From an uncultured Mediterranea sp. (lineage in GTDB: Bacteria; Bacteroidota; Bacteroidia; Bacteroidales; Bacteroidaceae): DNA of 39,435 nucleotides. Both the position numbers and the translations under genes were made by a program. This document shows, piece by piece, positions 7,314 to 16,282 of the stretch (position 1 is its first letter; each line of letters starts with the position of its first letter). The notes under the pieces were generated by a model. That model searched no databases. It saw only the letters and a program-made list of their open reading frames with translations, and was not told where the DNA came from. Location of the stretch: assembly GCA_945879145.1 (NCBI GenBank), contig CAMCUZ010000020.1, forward strand, positions 1-39,435. Reading direction: 5' to 3'.

Positions 7314-8867
7314 TTACAGGGGAATATTGCCATGTTTCTTGGCCGGGTTGGTCAGACGTTTGGTACGCAACTGCTGTAAAGCGCGGATCACGCGGAAGCG
7401 GGTGTTGCGTGGTTCAATGACGTCGTCAATGTAACCATACTTGGCTGCATTATAGGGGTTGGCAAACAGCTTAGTGTATTCAGCCTCTTTGTCGGCCAGG
7501 AACTGAGCAGGATTCTCCTGTTCCTTCGCTTCACGGGCATAGAGCACCTCTACAGCACCTGCACCACCCATCACAGCAATCTCAGCCGTAGGCCATGCGT
7601 AGTTGGTATCACCACGCAGCTGCTTACAGCTCATCACAATGTGCGAACCACCATACGACTTGCGGAGCGTAACCGTTACCTTAGGCACAGTGGCTTCACC
7701 GTATGCATAGAGCAACTTGGCACCATGCAGAATGACACCGTTGTACTCCTGACCTGTACCAGGAAGGAATCCAGGCACATCGACCAGCGTCACAAGAGGA
7801 ATATTGAAGGCATCACAGAAGCGCACAAAGCGAGCGCCCTTACGCGAAGCATTGCTGTCCAATACACCAGCAAGATACTTTGGCTGGTTGGCCACAATAC
7901 CTACCGACTGGCCATTGAAGCGAGCAAAGCCCACAATGATATTCTTTGAATAGTCCTTCTGCACTTCGAGGAATTCACCGTTATCCACAATAGCACCAAT
8001 AATCTGATACATATCGTAAGGCTTGTTGGGATTGTCAGGAATGATGTCGTTCAGGATATCTTCCATACGGTCGATGGGATCACTGCACTCCACCTCAGGA
8101 GCCTCTTCCATGTTATTCTGCGGAATGTAACTAAGCAGCTTACGAATCAAAGCTACAGCCTCCTCTTCTGTCTGAGCAGTAAAGTGCGTCACACCTGACT
8201 TGGTAGAGTGAACGCTGGCACCACCTAGGTTCTCCTGCGATACATCCTCGCCTGTCACAGTCTTCACCACCTTCGGTCCGGTAAGGAACATGTAGGAGGT
8301 ACCCTCCATCATCAGCGTGAAATCGGTCAAGGCAGGTGAATAAACGGCACCACCCGCACACGGACCAAAGATACCCGAAATCTGCGGAATTACACCTGAT
8401 GCCATGATGTTACGCTGGAAAATCTCAGCATAACCGGCCAAGGCGTTAATACCCTCTTGGATACGCGCACCACCTGAGTCATTTAATCCAATACAGGGAC
8501 ATCCCATCTTCATCGCTTTATCCATGATGTGACAGATTTTGAGCGACACCGTCTCAGAGAGTGAGCCGGCCGACACCGTAAAGTCCTGAGCAAAGATATA
8601 GACCAGACGGCCATCGATGGTACCGCAACCTGTCACCACACCATCTCCCGGGTAGTGTTTCTTCTCCATGCCGAAGTTGGTGCAGCGATGCTCCACGAAC
8701 ATGTCCATCTCCTCAAAGCTACCTTCATCCAGCAGCATCGTGATACGCTCACGTGCAGTGTATTTACCCTTATCATGCTGTTTGGCGATGGCCTTTTCAC
8801 CACCACCCAAACGTGCCGTAGCACGACGCTCAATCAATTCCTTTATTTTTTCTAATTGATTACTCAT
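7314..8867 (-). CDS. mmdA: Methylmalonyl-CoA decarboxylase alpha subunit (carboxyltransferase)
   Basis: 517-aa acyl-CoA carboxyltransferase. It transfers the carboxyl group of (S)-methylmalonyl-CoA to biotin on MmdC, giving propionyl-CoA. Both crotonase-like halves are present: [18 protein letters not shown] near the N-terminus, [13 protein letters not shown] and [12 protein letters not shown] in the first half, [14 protein letters not shown] and [12 protein letters not shown] in the second. Length and motifs match MmdA/PccB. PccB of propionyl-CoA carboxylase is nearly identical in sequence, but with mmdB beside it the decarboxylase is favoured. It lies 61 nt after mce and 36 nt before the gamma-like gene in one minus-strand operon. 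Confidence 0.94.
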   Translation of the reverse strand: MSNQLEKIKELIERRATARLGGGEKAIAKQHDKGKYTARERITMLLDEGSFEEMDMFVEHRCTNFGMEKKHYPGDGVVTGCGTIDGRLVYIFAQDFTVSAGSLSETVSLKICHIMDKAMKMGCPCIGLNDSGGARIQEGINALAGYAEIFQRNIMASGVIPQISGIFGPCAGGAVYSPALTDFTLMMEGTSYMFLTGPKVVKTVTGEDVSQENLGGASVHSTKSGVTHFTAQTEEEAVALIRKLLSYIPQNNMEEAPEVECSDPIDRMEDILNDIIPDNPNKPYDMYQIIGAIVDNGEFLEVQKDYSKNIIVGFARFNGQSVGIVANQPKYLAGVLDSNASRKGARFVRFCDAFNIPLVTLVDVPGFLPGTGQEYNGVILHGAKLLYAYGEATVPKVTVTLRKSYGGSHIVMSCKQLRGDTNYAWPTAEIAVMGGAGAVEVLYAREAKEQENPAQFLADKEAEYTKLFANPYNAAKYGYIDDVIEPRNTRFRVIRALQQLRTKRLTNPAKKHGNIPL

Positions 8868-8928
8868 GTTTTTCTGTCTTCTTTATATTATAATAATGAA
8901 TATACTGTTCTGCAAAGATAGCATAGCC

Positions 8929-9342
8929 TCAAGGCTTCTCGCACAATTCGGTCAGTACACCCAACGTTGATTTGGGATGCAGAAATGCGATGTTCAATCC
9001 TTCAGCGCCCTTACGGGGAGCCTTGTCAATCAAGCGGATGCCTGCAGTCTCTGCCTCAGTCAGGGCATTGGCCACGCCATCCTCTACAGCAAAGGCCAAG
9101 TGGTGCATGCCACCATTGCCGTTGTTCTTCTCAATAAACTTTGCGATGGTACTATCGGGAGAAGTGGGTTCAAGGAGTTCAATCTTCACGTCGCCCACCT
9201 TAAGAAAGGCGGTCTTCACTTTCTGGTCTTCAACGACCTCAATGTTATAGCACTTCAGACCTAAAACGTTCTCGTAATATGGCAGGGCCTCTTCAATACT
9301 CTTAACGGCGATGCCCAGATGTTCAATGTGTGAAATCTTCAT
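8929..9342 (-). CDS. mce: Methylmalonyl-CoA epimerase
   Basis: 137-aa vicinal-oxygen-chelate enzyme that interconverts (R)- and (S)-methylmalonyl-CoA. It links the MutAB product to the decarboxylase. The start MKISHIEHLGIAV, the GLKCYNIEVVEDQKVKTAF stretch and GGMHHLAFAVED supply the metal-binding His/Glu pattern of the family, and FLHPKSTLGVLTELCE is the usual C-terminus. It is the first gene of the operon; a TATCTTTG box lies 75 nt upstream and the leader holds a 6-bp GC hairpin. Confidence 0.95.
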   Translation of the reverse strand: MKISHIEHLGIAVKSIEEALPYYENVLGLKCYNIEVVEDQKVKTAFLKVGDVKIELLEPTSPDSTIAKFIEKNNGNGGMHHLAFAVEDGVANALTEAETAGIRLIDKAPRKGAEGLNIAFLHPKSTLGVLTELCEKP

Positions 9343-9389
9343 GACTGTACAGTTTTGTTTATGATTCTTGTTGTTTCACCTATGGAAAT

Positions 9390-9405
9390 GCGCCTCTCAA
9401 GGCGC
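9390..9405 (-). other. GC-rich hairpin in the mce operon leader
   Basis: GCGCCT, loop CTCA, AGGCGC lies in the 5' untranslated region of mce, between the -7 box and the start codon. No T tract follows, so it is more likely an mRNA-stability or regulatory stem than a terminator. Confidence 0.4.
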
Positions 9406-9416
9406 AAAACACAAGG

Positions 9417-9424
9417 CAAAGATA
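9417..9424 (-). promoter_or_regulatory. mce-mmdABC operon promoter -7 box
   Basis: On the minus strand TATCTTTG (9424-9417) lies 74 nt before the mce start. A TTTG at 9443-9440 is 15 nt upstream, shorter than the usual 19-22, so the -33 box is uncertain. Confidence 0.5.
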
Positions 9425-9551
9425 GGGATTTATACTACGCAAATCACCATTACCACCCTTTTTTTTTACTTTTGAACCGCAAAAACTGCACATTTTCCAA
9501 AAAAAAGCGCAATTTTGCTCACTTGAGAGAGCAAAATTACGGCTCACAACC

Positions 9552-11060
9552 CTACTGCCGTTTCCAAAAATCGGGACTCAAAATCAGCAAGACGCTGAAA
9601 AGCTCCAAACGACCAATCAACATCAGGAAAGAGAGTAGCCACTTGGCCGCATCGGGCATGGAAGCCCAGGTAAACATAGGGCCATAATCGCCAAAGGCAG
9701 GACCCACATTACTGATGGCCGAAATGGCTGTACTCATAGCCTCGACCATACCTAATCCCATCGTCAAGAGAAGGGTCCACCCGATAAGGATGCAAAGTAC
9801 ATAGAAAAGAACGAAGGTGGTAACGGCCGAGACCACGTTGGTGGGCAGCACCCGTCCATCAGCCTTGACAGGCAATACGGCATTGGGGTGTAACTTGCGA
9901 CGGAACTCCAGCTTGATACTGCGCAGCAGGATGAGCAGACGCATGTTCTTCAGTCCACCCGACGTGGAACCAGTACATCCACCCGCCATCATGGCAAAGA
10001 GCAGCAGCATCCAGGTAAACGAGGGCCACAACAAATAGTCATCAGTAATAAAACCCGTAGTCGTAATGATGGAAACAACCTGAAAGAAAGCACTACGGAA
10101 AGCTGGCTCTAGCCCATACTGATTGCAGACCACTAACGAGAAGGTAATAACCAGGGTAATGACAACGACGGTACGAAGGTAGAAGCGCAACTCATCGTCT
10201 TGCAGCAGACGCTTCACACGGCCCCGTAGGCAGAGGCAATAGAGGGAAAAGTTGACTCCTGAGAGGAGGACAAAGATGGCTACTACATATTGGATAAAGG
10301 GAGAATCCCAATAGGCTACACTGTCCTGTTTGGTGGAGTATCCACCAGTAGCCGTACTGGTTAGTGCATGATTGATGGCGTCGAACCAGTCCATGCCACC
10401 CCAGCGCAACAGCAAAGCCTCAGAGACGGAGAGCAGTAAATAGACCATGGCTATCCACTTGACAGTCACGGAGATTTTGGGCAGGATACGTTCTTTCTTT
10501 ACTCCCGTGGATTCAGCAGAGAAGAGTTGCAGACTCTCGCCGCCAAAGAAGGGGAAGATAGCAATGGTGAAGAAGACGATGCCTACACCGCCCACCCACT
10601 GGGTAAGGCTACGCCAAAAGAGCATGCCGTGAGAGAGCGACTCGATGTGGTTAAGGATGGAGGCTCCCGTGGTGGTGAACCCCGACACCGTTTCGAAGAA
10701 GGCATCGGCCACCCGTTCGATACTTCCACTCAGCAGGAAAGGGAGCATACCCGATAAGGAAAAGAGAATCCAACTGAATGTAACGATACAATAGGCATCG
10801 CGACGCGTCAGGTGGCGGTCGGCCTTATGGAAAACGGCCTGCAAGGTGCCACCTACCAACAGGTTCGAGGCGGCCACCTGCAAGAAGACCCAGCCATCAG
10901 CCTCACCATAAAAGAACGAAACCGCAGCGCATATCACGAACAGAATGGCCTCGAACAGCAACAAACCTCCAAGCAACCGGAAAATCATTTTCCAGTTGAT
11001 TAGGCTATTACCACGTGTTTCTGCCGTGGAATTGGGAGAAAACAAATCGGCGTATATCAT
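9552..11060 (-). CDS. trkH: Potassium uptake protein TrkH/KtrB family
   Basis: 502-aa membrane protein, the K+-translocating subunit of a Trk/Ktr system. Four selectivity-filter-like loops are visible: TTTGASIL, TATGGYST, TTTGFITDD and SNVGPAF, one per M1-P-M2 repeat. Its regulatory partner trkA is not in the window. The first ATG (11060) is used here; an internal Met25 (LINWKMIFRLL) also lies close to the first membrane helix and may be the true start. An unusual promoter-leader-terminator module lies upstream at 11131-11215. Confidence 0.93.
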   Translation of the reverse strand: MIYADLFSPNSTAETRGNSLINWKMIFRLLGGLLLFEAILFVICAAVSFFYGEADGWVFLQVAASNLLVGGTLQAVFHKADRHLTRRDAYCIVTFSWILFSLSGMLPFLLSGSIERVADAFFETVSGFTTTGASILNHIESLSHGMLFWRSLTQWVGGVGIVFFTIAIFPFFGGESLQLFSAESTGVKKERILPKISVTVKWIAMVYLLLSVSEALLLRWGGMDWFDAINHALTSTATGGYSTKQDSVAYWDSPFIQYVVAIFVLLSGVNFSLYCLCLRGRVKRLLQDDELRFYLRTVVVITLVITFSLVVCNQYGLEPAFRSAFFQVVSIITTTGFITDDYLLWPSFTWMLLLFAMMAGGCTGSTSGGLKNMRLLILLRSIKLEFRRKLHPNAVLPVKADGRVLPTNVVSAVTTFVLFYVLCILIGWTLLLTMGLGMVEAMSTAISAISNVGPAFGDYGPMFTWASMPDAAKWLLSFLMLIGRLELFSVLLILSPDFWKRQ

Positions 11061-11130
11061 ATCTACTCTACATCATCGCTACGAATCGCCTTCATCCGGT
11101 CATCGTGCGGATGCGAAGGCGAATTCCAGT

Positions 11131-11159
11131 TTAAAAAAAAGGGAAGTCTCACGACTTCC
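11131..11159 (-). terminator. Intrinsic terminator in the trkH leader
   Basis: On the minus strand GGAAGTC, loop GTGA, GACTTCC is followed by C and T8. It lies upstream of trkH and only about 50 nt downstream of a -7 box, so it would end a short leader RNA of roughly 70 nt or act as an attenuator. Confidence 0.8.
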
Positions 11160-11207
11160 ACATTTCTTCTAACCTTAAATCTAAATCTCTATGAAAAAAA
11201 CGTGGGG
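11131..11207 (-). ncRNA. Candidate leader RNA / attenuator upstream of trkH
   Basis: Transcription from the TACCTTTG box (11215-11208) would give an RNA of about 70 nt ending in the T8 tract at 11138-11131. It contains GTTTTTTT, ATTTAAGGTTAG and the terminator hairpin with GTCGTGAGAC. The same core sits on the minus strand at 84-54. I know no characterised family name for it. It could be a free small RNA, or a leader that controls read-through into trkH. Confidence 0.45.
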
Positions 11208-11215
11208 CAAAGGTA
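11208..11215 (-). promoter_or_regulatory. -7 box of the trkH leader
   Basis: TACCTTTG on the minus strand, 148 nt upstream of trkH and directly before the candidate leader RNA. No clear -33 box is seen. Confidence 0.5.
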
Positions 11216-11300
11216 ATTGGTTTTGCGGAAATAACCTAATTTTTTCGGATTTATTAAAAAAGGAAACTTTCCTTTCTCTTTAAAATAGCGTTATTTGCGG

Positions 11301-11332
11301 TTTGCGTGGGTGATTGAAGACACCCACGCAAA
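11301..11332 (-). terminator. Probable valS terminator
   Basis: A perfect 12-bp inverted repeat (TTTGCGTGGGTG against CACCCACGCAAA, 8-nt loop) lies 58 nt after the valS stop. No strong T tract follows, so termination efficiency is uncertain. This stem and the leader module account for most of the 330-base gap 11061-11389. Confidence 0.65.
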
Positions 11333-11389
11333 CACTTACTTATTCACGCATTCTGCTGACAGAAAACTTGGTATTACCGCTATGCACCA

Positions 11390-14098
11390 TCATCGGCCCT
11401 TTAGGGCGGCGATACTCTCCTTCAACGAGCGGATGATACTCTCGGCATCAGCTTGCTTCTTGCGCTCCAGTTCGATAACGGCAGCAGGGGCATTGTTCAC
11501 AAACTTTTCGTTGCTCAGCTTTTTCAATACACCAGCCAAGAAGCCCTCTTTATGTTTCAGTTCGGCCTCCATACGGGCTATCTCAGCCTCAACGTCAATC
11601 AGATTACCCAGAGGCACGGCATACTCAGTGGTGCCAACCATGAAGGCGGCGGCTCCCTCAGCCTTACCTGCAACCACACTCACCTCGCTCAAGTTGCACA
11701 TCTTCTCTAATATGGGGTTGTAAGCCTCAACGGGGTTGGCACCTACCACCTGTAACTGCAGGCTCTCCTTTTGGGCGATGTTCTTCTGCAAGCGGATGGT
11801 GCGAATATTGCTCACCACCTCTTTCACCACCTCAAACTCGGCGAGCAGCGTGGTGTCAGCAGGGGTGACCGGCTGCATAGGGCTCACCATCAGGCTCTCT
11901 CCCTCACGACGCTCGGCCAAGTGCTGCCAAAGTTCCTCGGTGATGAAGGGCATGAAGGGATGCAACTGGTGGAGCAGACTATCGAAGAAACGGATGGTGG
12001 CGTCATAGACCTCGCGGGCAATAGGCTGACCATAAGCCGGCTTCACCATTTCGAGATACCAAGCCGAGAACTCGTCCCAGAAGAGTTTATAGACGGCCAT
12101 CAAGGCCTCACTCAAGCGGTACTTACCAAAAAGGTCGGCCACCTCGGCAGCCACGGCACTCTGCTTGGCGTCAAACCACTTCACGGCCAGACGGGCTGAC
12201 TCAGGTACGGGTACCTTGTCGCTCACCTGCCAGCCGCTTACCAGGCGGAAAGCATTCCATATCTTGTTATTGAAGTTACGTCCCTGCTCGCAGAGGCTCT
12301 CATCGAAGAGGATATCGTTGCCTGCTGGTGCAGAGAGCATCATACCCATGCGCACGCCATCCGCACCATACTCCTCGATGAGTTTGAGGGGGTCGGGCGA
12401 GTTACCGAGCGACTTCGACATCTTACGGCCCAGTTTGTCACGCACAATACCGGTAAAATAGACGCTACGGAAAGGCACCTCCTTCATATACTCTTCGCCA
12501 GCCATGATCATGCGAGCCACCCAGAAGAAGATGATGTCGGGGGCCGTGACCAGATCGGTCGTAGGATAGTAGTAGTTAATCTCTTCGTTGCCAGGGTTGT
12601 TGATGCCGTCGAATAGGGAGACAGGCCAGAGCCACGATGAGAACCAGGTGTCGAGGGCATCCTCATCGTGGGTCAGTTCCTCGGCGGTGACGTTTTCATA
12701 GCCAGGCAGTTTGCGAGCCTCTTGGAGAGCCTCATCCAGAGTGAGAGCCACAACGAACTTCTCTTCCTCGCCTTCGGGGGTAGGCAGGAAGTAAGCGGGT
12801 ATGCGATGTCCCCACCACAGCTGACGAGAAATACACCAGTCCTGAATCTCCTCCAACCAATTGCGATAGATGGTGACGTACTTTGTAGGATAAAACTTGA
12901 TCTTTCCTTCAAGTACAGGGGGCAGGGCGATGTCGGCAAAGTGCTTCATCGAGAGGAACCATTGCTTGCAGAGGCGAGGCTCTACAGCGGTGTCTTGGTT
13001 ACGCTCAGAGTAGCCCACCTTATTGTCGTAATTCTCCACCTTCTCCATCAGGTTAGCCTCCTGCAGGTCAATGGCAATCTGTCTCCGCACCTCCATACGG
13101 TCCATACCTACGTAGAGTCCAGCAGCTTCGGAGAGCGTACCGTCAGGATTGAAAATGTCGATGGTTTGGAGGTTGTGTGCTTTACCCAGGGCATAGTCGT
13201 TCACGTCGTGAGCCGGGGTCACCTTCAGACAGCCCGTACCGAACTCAACATCCACGTAGCGGTCTTCTATGACAGGGATAACGCGACCCACCAGAGGCAC
13301 CACCACCTTGTGGCCGCGCAGCCACTGGTTCTTGGGGTCCTTGGGGTTAATGCACATAGCGGTATCGCCCATGATAGTTTCGGGACGTGTGGTAGCTACA
13401 ACGGCGTAGTAACGTCCGTTCTCGTCGCGGTGTAACACCTCTCCCTCCTCGCCTGTGGGTTGGACGGGGTTGGTGTCGGCATCGGCCACGTAGTAACGCA
13501 GGTAGTATAGGTGACTCTTCTCTTCACGGTAGATGACCTCTTCGGTAGAGAGCACAGTTTGCGCCTTAGGATCCCAGTTCACCATGCGCAATCCGCGGTA
13601 GATAAGTCCTTTTTTATAGAGATCGACAAATACCTTGAGTACGCTTTCACTGCGTTTCTCGTCCATGGTGAAGGCTGTACGATCCCAGTCGCACGACGCA
13701 CCAAGCTTACGAAGTTGTTTCAAAATGATGCCACCATGTTCATGGGTCCAATCCCAGGCATGTTGCAGGAACTCCTCGCGCGTCAGGTCGCGTTTTTTGA
13801 TGCCCTGTGCAGCCAATTTGTTCACTACCTTAGCCTCAGTAGCGATACTGGCATGGTCTGTTCCAGGTACCCAGCAGGCGTTCTTGCCCTCCATACGCGC
13901 ACGGCGCACCAGGATATCCTGAATGGTATTGTTGAGCATGTGCCCCATGTGGAGCACTCCCGTAACGTTGGGTGGGGGGATGACGACGGTATAAGGTTCT
14001 CTTCCATCGGGTTTCGAACTGAACAGTTTGTGGTCCAGCCAATACTGATACCACTTGGCCTCCACCTCAGCGGGGTTGTACTTACTAGCTAATTCCAT
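11390..14098 (-). CDS. valS: Valyl-tRNA synthetase
   Basis: 902-aa class I aminoacyl-tRNA synthetase that charges tRNA-Val in the cytosol. The HIGH-type motif reads HMGH at residues 50-53 ([13 protein letters not shown]) and the KMSKS loop is at 559-563. A CP1 editing domain lies between them, the anticodon-binding domain follows at about 600-760, and a C-terminal coiled coil runs from about 830 to 900. Length and order are normal. A TACCTTTG box lies 41 nt upstream of the start, so valS has its own promoter although the DUF4435 gene upstream points the same way. Confidence 0.98.
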   Translation of the reverse strand: MELASKYNPAEVEAKWYQYWLDHKLFSSKPDGREPYTVVIPPPNVTGVLHMGHMLNNTIQDILVRRARMEGKNACWVPGTDHASIATEAKVVNKLAAQGIKKRDLTREEFLQHAWDWTHEHGGIILKQLRKLGASCDWDRTAFTMDEKRSESVLKVFVDLYKKGLIYRGLRMVNWDPKAQTVLSTEEVIYREEKSHLYYLRYYVADADTNPVQPTGEEGEVLHRDENGRYYAVVATTRPETIMGDTAMCINPKDPKNQWLRGHKVVVPLVGRVIPVIEDRYVDVEFGTGCLKVTPAHDVNDYALGKAHNLQTIDIFNPDGTLSEAAGLYVGMDRMEVRRQIAIDLQEANLMEKVENYDNKVGYSERNQDTAVEPRLCKQWFLSMKHFADIALPPVLEGKIKFYPTKYVTIYRNWLEEIQDWCISRQLWWGHRIPAYFLPTPEGEEEKFVVALTLDEALQEARKLPGYENVTAEELTHDEDALDTWFSSWLWPVSLFDGINNPGNEEINYYYPTTDLVTAPDIIFFWVARMIMAGEEYMKEVPFRSVYFTGIVRDKLGRKMSKSLGNSPDPLKLIEEYGADGVRMGMMLSAPAGNDILFDESLCEQGRNFNNKIWNAFRLVSGWQVSDKVPVPESARLAVKWFDAKQSAVAAEVADLFGKYRLSEALMAVYKLFWDEFSAWYLEMVKPAYGQPIAREVYDATIRFFDSLLHQLHPFMPFITEELWQHLAERREGESLMVSPMQPVTPADTTLLAEFEVVKEVVSNIRTIRLQKNIAQKESLQLQVVGANPVEAYNPILEKMCNLSEVSVVAGKAEGAAAFMVGTTEYAVPLGNLIDVEAEIARMEAELKHKEGFLAGVLKKLSNEKFVNNAPAAVIELERKKQADAESIIRSLKESIAALKGR

Positions 14099-14139
14099 AT
14101 TGTCGATTGATTTTGATAATCATTTTCATTTTCAGCCCG

Positions 14140-14147
14140 CAAAGGTA
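14140..14147 (-). promoter_or_regulatory. valS promoter -7 box
   Basis: TACCTTTG on the minus strand, 41 nt upstream of the valS start codon. The -33 region is poorly conserved. Confidence 0.5.
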
Positions 14148-14268
14148 GTCATTTTCTGGGAAAAACCATTTAAAATTAAAAATTTATAATGTAAAACGGC
14201 TACTCATCTACCTGTAGGGTAGGTGTATCATCAACCTGGATGCTATTCTTCCGGGGCCATACCTACAT

Positions 14269-15270
14269 TCATTCTTGTTTATCAAGACATTGTTCCAGGT
14301 CGTGGCAAACGCGTTGATAGAGGTCCAGATTTTTGTAGCGATCGTTCTTGCGAAGCATCAGCTCAGGCGAGGCCAAGCAGTTTTCATAGCCGGTCAACTC
14401 ATTGCGGAACTGCTCCTCGTGACGAGCCAGACGTTTGATTTCCTGCTCGCGCTCTCGACGCAGCTGAGTACAAATGGGGATGAGGAGTTTAAGCACCACG
14501 TTGTCCATCAGGTGATGGCCCTGCACAAAGAGATAGGTGTTCTGAGGGCGGAGGCCTAAACTGCCCAGCTGTAGTCCCAAGAGTTCTACACCGCGACGCT
14601 GGCTGTGGTACTTACTTTTGAGCCAATTGAGTTTCTTGCGCACTCTCGTTGCCAGCTGCTCTAGTGCTCGTTCGGGATGGGCAGCGCTCACATCCTGCAA
14701 ACGAGTCACACCATTGAAGTCGGCCATCGGGAACGTGTGGGTGTCGTGATTCCGGTAAAACCAGATGTTCCACAAAAAGAGAGGGTAGATCGTCTCAGAG
14801 TAACGGCGCAGGAAATCAGCAAAGTCGATGACCTGACGGTCGTTGAGAGTGGCTAGCACACACACCTCATGCAATCCTTCGGCGTAACATTGATAGTTCT
14901 CGATGGCGTATGCGTAAGTCTGCAGAATGTAGGGGTTGCTGTTGAGCTTACGGGAGGTAGTGGTGGCATCCTGTAGCAGATAGTCGTAGTCGCTATCCAC
15001 GCAGGCAAGGAGGCTGCTGCCCAATGCTTGCGAGTCCAGGGCGTTCATCAGCACCATCTTCTTCCCCTTGGAGAGGGTAGTCTGCGAAGGGAGCATCACC
15101 TGAAAGTAGCGTTCATCATTCTCATAGGAAGAGAGGATGGAGCGCCAGAAGGCGATATCATCGTAGCTCTCCACGTAGGCCACGATGCGCTTGCGTGCCT
15201 TCTTGGGAGCAAGGTGGTTGGCCGCGTCGATATAGGCCGAGGTCAGGTTATTGCGGAGCGTAGTAGGCAT
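14269..15270 (-). CDS. DUF4435 protein, TOPRIM-like (AriB/OLD-nuclease-like partner)
   Basis: 333-aa protein recognised as DUF4435-like. The stretch IVAYVESYDDIAFWRSIL supplies a conserved Glu (Glu34; Glu38 from the GTG). The stretch LLACVDSDYDYLL supplies an Asp cluster (Asp92/94/96; 96/98/100 from the GTG). A lone Glu followed by DxD is the metal-binding pattern of TOPRIM domains. In PARIS defence systems AriB is DUF4435/TOPRIM and works with the ATPase AriA; OLD nucleases fuse the same two modules. The C-terminal third is charged and helical. The ATG at 15270 is chosen; a GTG at 15282 directly abuts the stop of the ATPase gene, so translation is probably coupled. The function is inferred. 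Confidence 0.72.
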   Translation of the reverse strand: MPTTLRNNLTSAYIDAANHLAPKKARKRIVAYVESYDDIAFWRSILSSYENDERYFQVMLPSQTTLSKGKKMVLMNALDSQALGSSLLACVDSDYDYLLQDATTTSRKLNSNPYILQTYAYAIENYQCYAEGLHEVCVLATLNDRQVIDFADFLRRYSETIYPLFLWNIWFYRNHDTHTFPMADFNGVTRLQDVSAAHPERALEQLATRVRKKLNWLKSKYHSQRRGVELLGLQLGSLGLRPQNTYLFVQGHHLMDNVVLKLLIPICTQLRREREQEIKRLARHEEQFRNELTGYENCLASPELMLRKNDRYKNLDLYQRVCHDLEQCLDKQE

Positions 15271-15282
15271 GGAGAAGGTCAC

Positions 15283-16128
15283 TTAGTTATGAATGGCTTG
15301 TTTCCCGACCCCGCAAGAGATGTCACTTACTTCGGTCACAGCATCCATCCAACCCTCCATGATAACGGCAGGCGAATGGGTGGTGAGGATGAGCTGTACT
15401 TGAGGATTGAGGCGACGAATCATGCCGATGAGTTTCTGCTGCCAGTCGATGTGAAGCGAGGCCTCAGGCTCGTCCATAAAGAGCACGCAATGCTGCCCGT
15501 TGCGCACGAGTGCGGTGAGCAGAATCACCAGCATCTGCTTCTCGCCCGATGAGAGTTGGTATGGCAACAGGCGTTCGTCATCCTGGATAAAGGCGATTTC
15601 GTTACTCAAGCGGTCAATGCGCTTGCCCGTGTAGCTGAAGAGCTGGTCTATAAGCTCTTGGAAGAGGCGTTTGGGAGCCGAGAGGGCACCAGCTCGTTGA
15701 TTATCTTCGGGGTTAGGCGAGCTGAGTAAGTCAATCATACGGTTGCCCACGTTCACCTGGTAATCCAGGTAACGGCGCTGCAACAGATAGAGCTGCCAGT
15801 CGAGCTCAGAGCGCACATACGGGTCGGCCATGCGTGCAGTAAAGTCACCCTGCACCAGAGGGCGGTCGTAGCTGCGTATCACGTCGTAAGGGATATAGGT
15901 AGCCTGTGGGTTATCGAAAAAGAGGTGAACACCATTCTTCTCGTCGCTCTTCACCTCTCCTGTCGTTTGCTCCAAATAGGTCACAGAGCGGTTAAGGATG
16001 GTACTCTTCCCCACCCCATTGATGCCTGAGAGGATGTTGACATCAGGTCTGAGATCCCAAGCAATATTAAATCGGTTCCATAGCGCATGAATCTCGATAC
16101 GCTTGATGTAGTTGGCTTGTATTTCCAT
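15283..16128 (-). CDS. ABC-type AAA ATPase (OLD/AriA-like), partner of the DUF4435 protein
   Basis: 281-aa cytosolic ATPase with an RecF/OLD-type ABC head: Walker A GINGVGKST at 35-43, signature LSSGEKQ at 192-198, Walker B VLFMDEPEASLH with Asp219/Glu220, and switch His251 in TTHSPAVI. It lacks membrane segments and a transporter partner, so it is not a transport ATPase. I start at the ATG at 16128 because a TACCTTTG box lies at 16162-16155; the longer frame would begin upstream of that promoter. It is shorter than typical AriA or OLD ATPase subunits. The downstream DUF4435 gene starts at or within 12 nt of its stop, which indicates a two-gene operon. Confidence 0.82.
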   Translation of the reverse strand: MEIQANYIKRIEIHALWNRFNIAWDLRPDVNILSGINGVGKSTILNRSVTYLEQTTGEVKSDEKNGVHLFFDNPQATYIPYDVIRSYDRPLVQGDFTARMADPYVRSELDWQLYLLQRRYLDYQVNVGNRMIDLLSSPNPEDNQRAGALSAPKRLFQELIDQLFSYTGKRIDRLSNEIAFIQDDERLLPYQLSSGEKQMLVILLTALVRNGQHCVLFMDEPEASLHIDWQQKLIGMIRRLNPQVQLILTTHSPAVIMEGWMDAVTEVSDISCGVGKQAIHN

Positions 16129-16154
16129 AGCAACAAGTGTTAGTTCTTGGCCTA

Positions 16155-16162
16155 CAAAGGTA
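16155..16162 (-). promoter_or_regulatory. ATPase-DUF4435 operon promoter -7 box
   Basis: TACCTTTG on the minus strand, 26 nt upstream of the ATG at 16128. A TTG about 21 nt further upstream (in ATTGC) can serve as -33. This position excludes the longer reading frame as the real start. Confidence 0.6.
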
Positions 16163-16222
16163 GCGGTTTCTTTTGAAAGGAGCAATTTAAAATAGGATAT
16201 TTAGAATTAATAAACGCTGTGC

Positions 16223-16253
16223 TTGCTGGATTCATCAGAAAACAATATCTTTG
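16223..16253 (+). promoter_or_regulatory. Promoter of the mutarotase operon
   Basis: TTG (16223-16225) and TATCTTTG (16246-16253) are separated by 20 nt. The box lies 29 nt before the ATG at 16283, which decides the start of the mutarotase gene. Confidence 0.7.
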
Positions 16254-16282
16254 CGCAGAAAAATTCCATTACAATAATAATT

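Noticed and set aside
4679-8867. Oxaloacetate decarboxylase or propionyl-CoA carboxylase operon
   Set aside because: The carboxyltransferase is of the acyl-CoA type, not the pyruvate-carboxylase type of OadA, and the operon starts with methylmalonyl-CoA epimerase and includes the Na+ pump subunit; no biotin carboxylase is present.
11147-11161. Mini-ORF MWKS as a trp-type leader peptide
   Set aside because: Only one Trp codon, no run of control codons, and the downstream gene is a K+ transporter; I mention it only as part of the leader module.
11191-11283. 30-codon plus-strand ORF starting ATGAAAAAAACG after a UTR-like stretch
   Set aside because: It overlaps the minus-strand -7 box and leader core, has no promoter on its own strand, and its peptide resembles nothing I know. 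The leader reading on the minus strand explains the sequence better, though a decayed gene start cannot be excluded.
12668-13435. 255-codon plus-strand open frame
   Set aside because: Antisense to valS, with no recognisable domain and no promoter.
14269-16128. ABC transporter ATPase
   Set aside because: No permease or binding protein adjoins it, and the coupled partner is a soluble DUF4435 protein.
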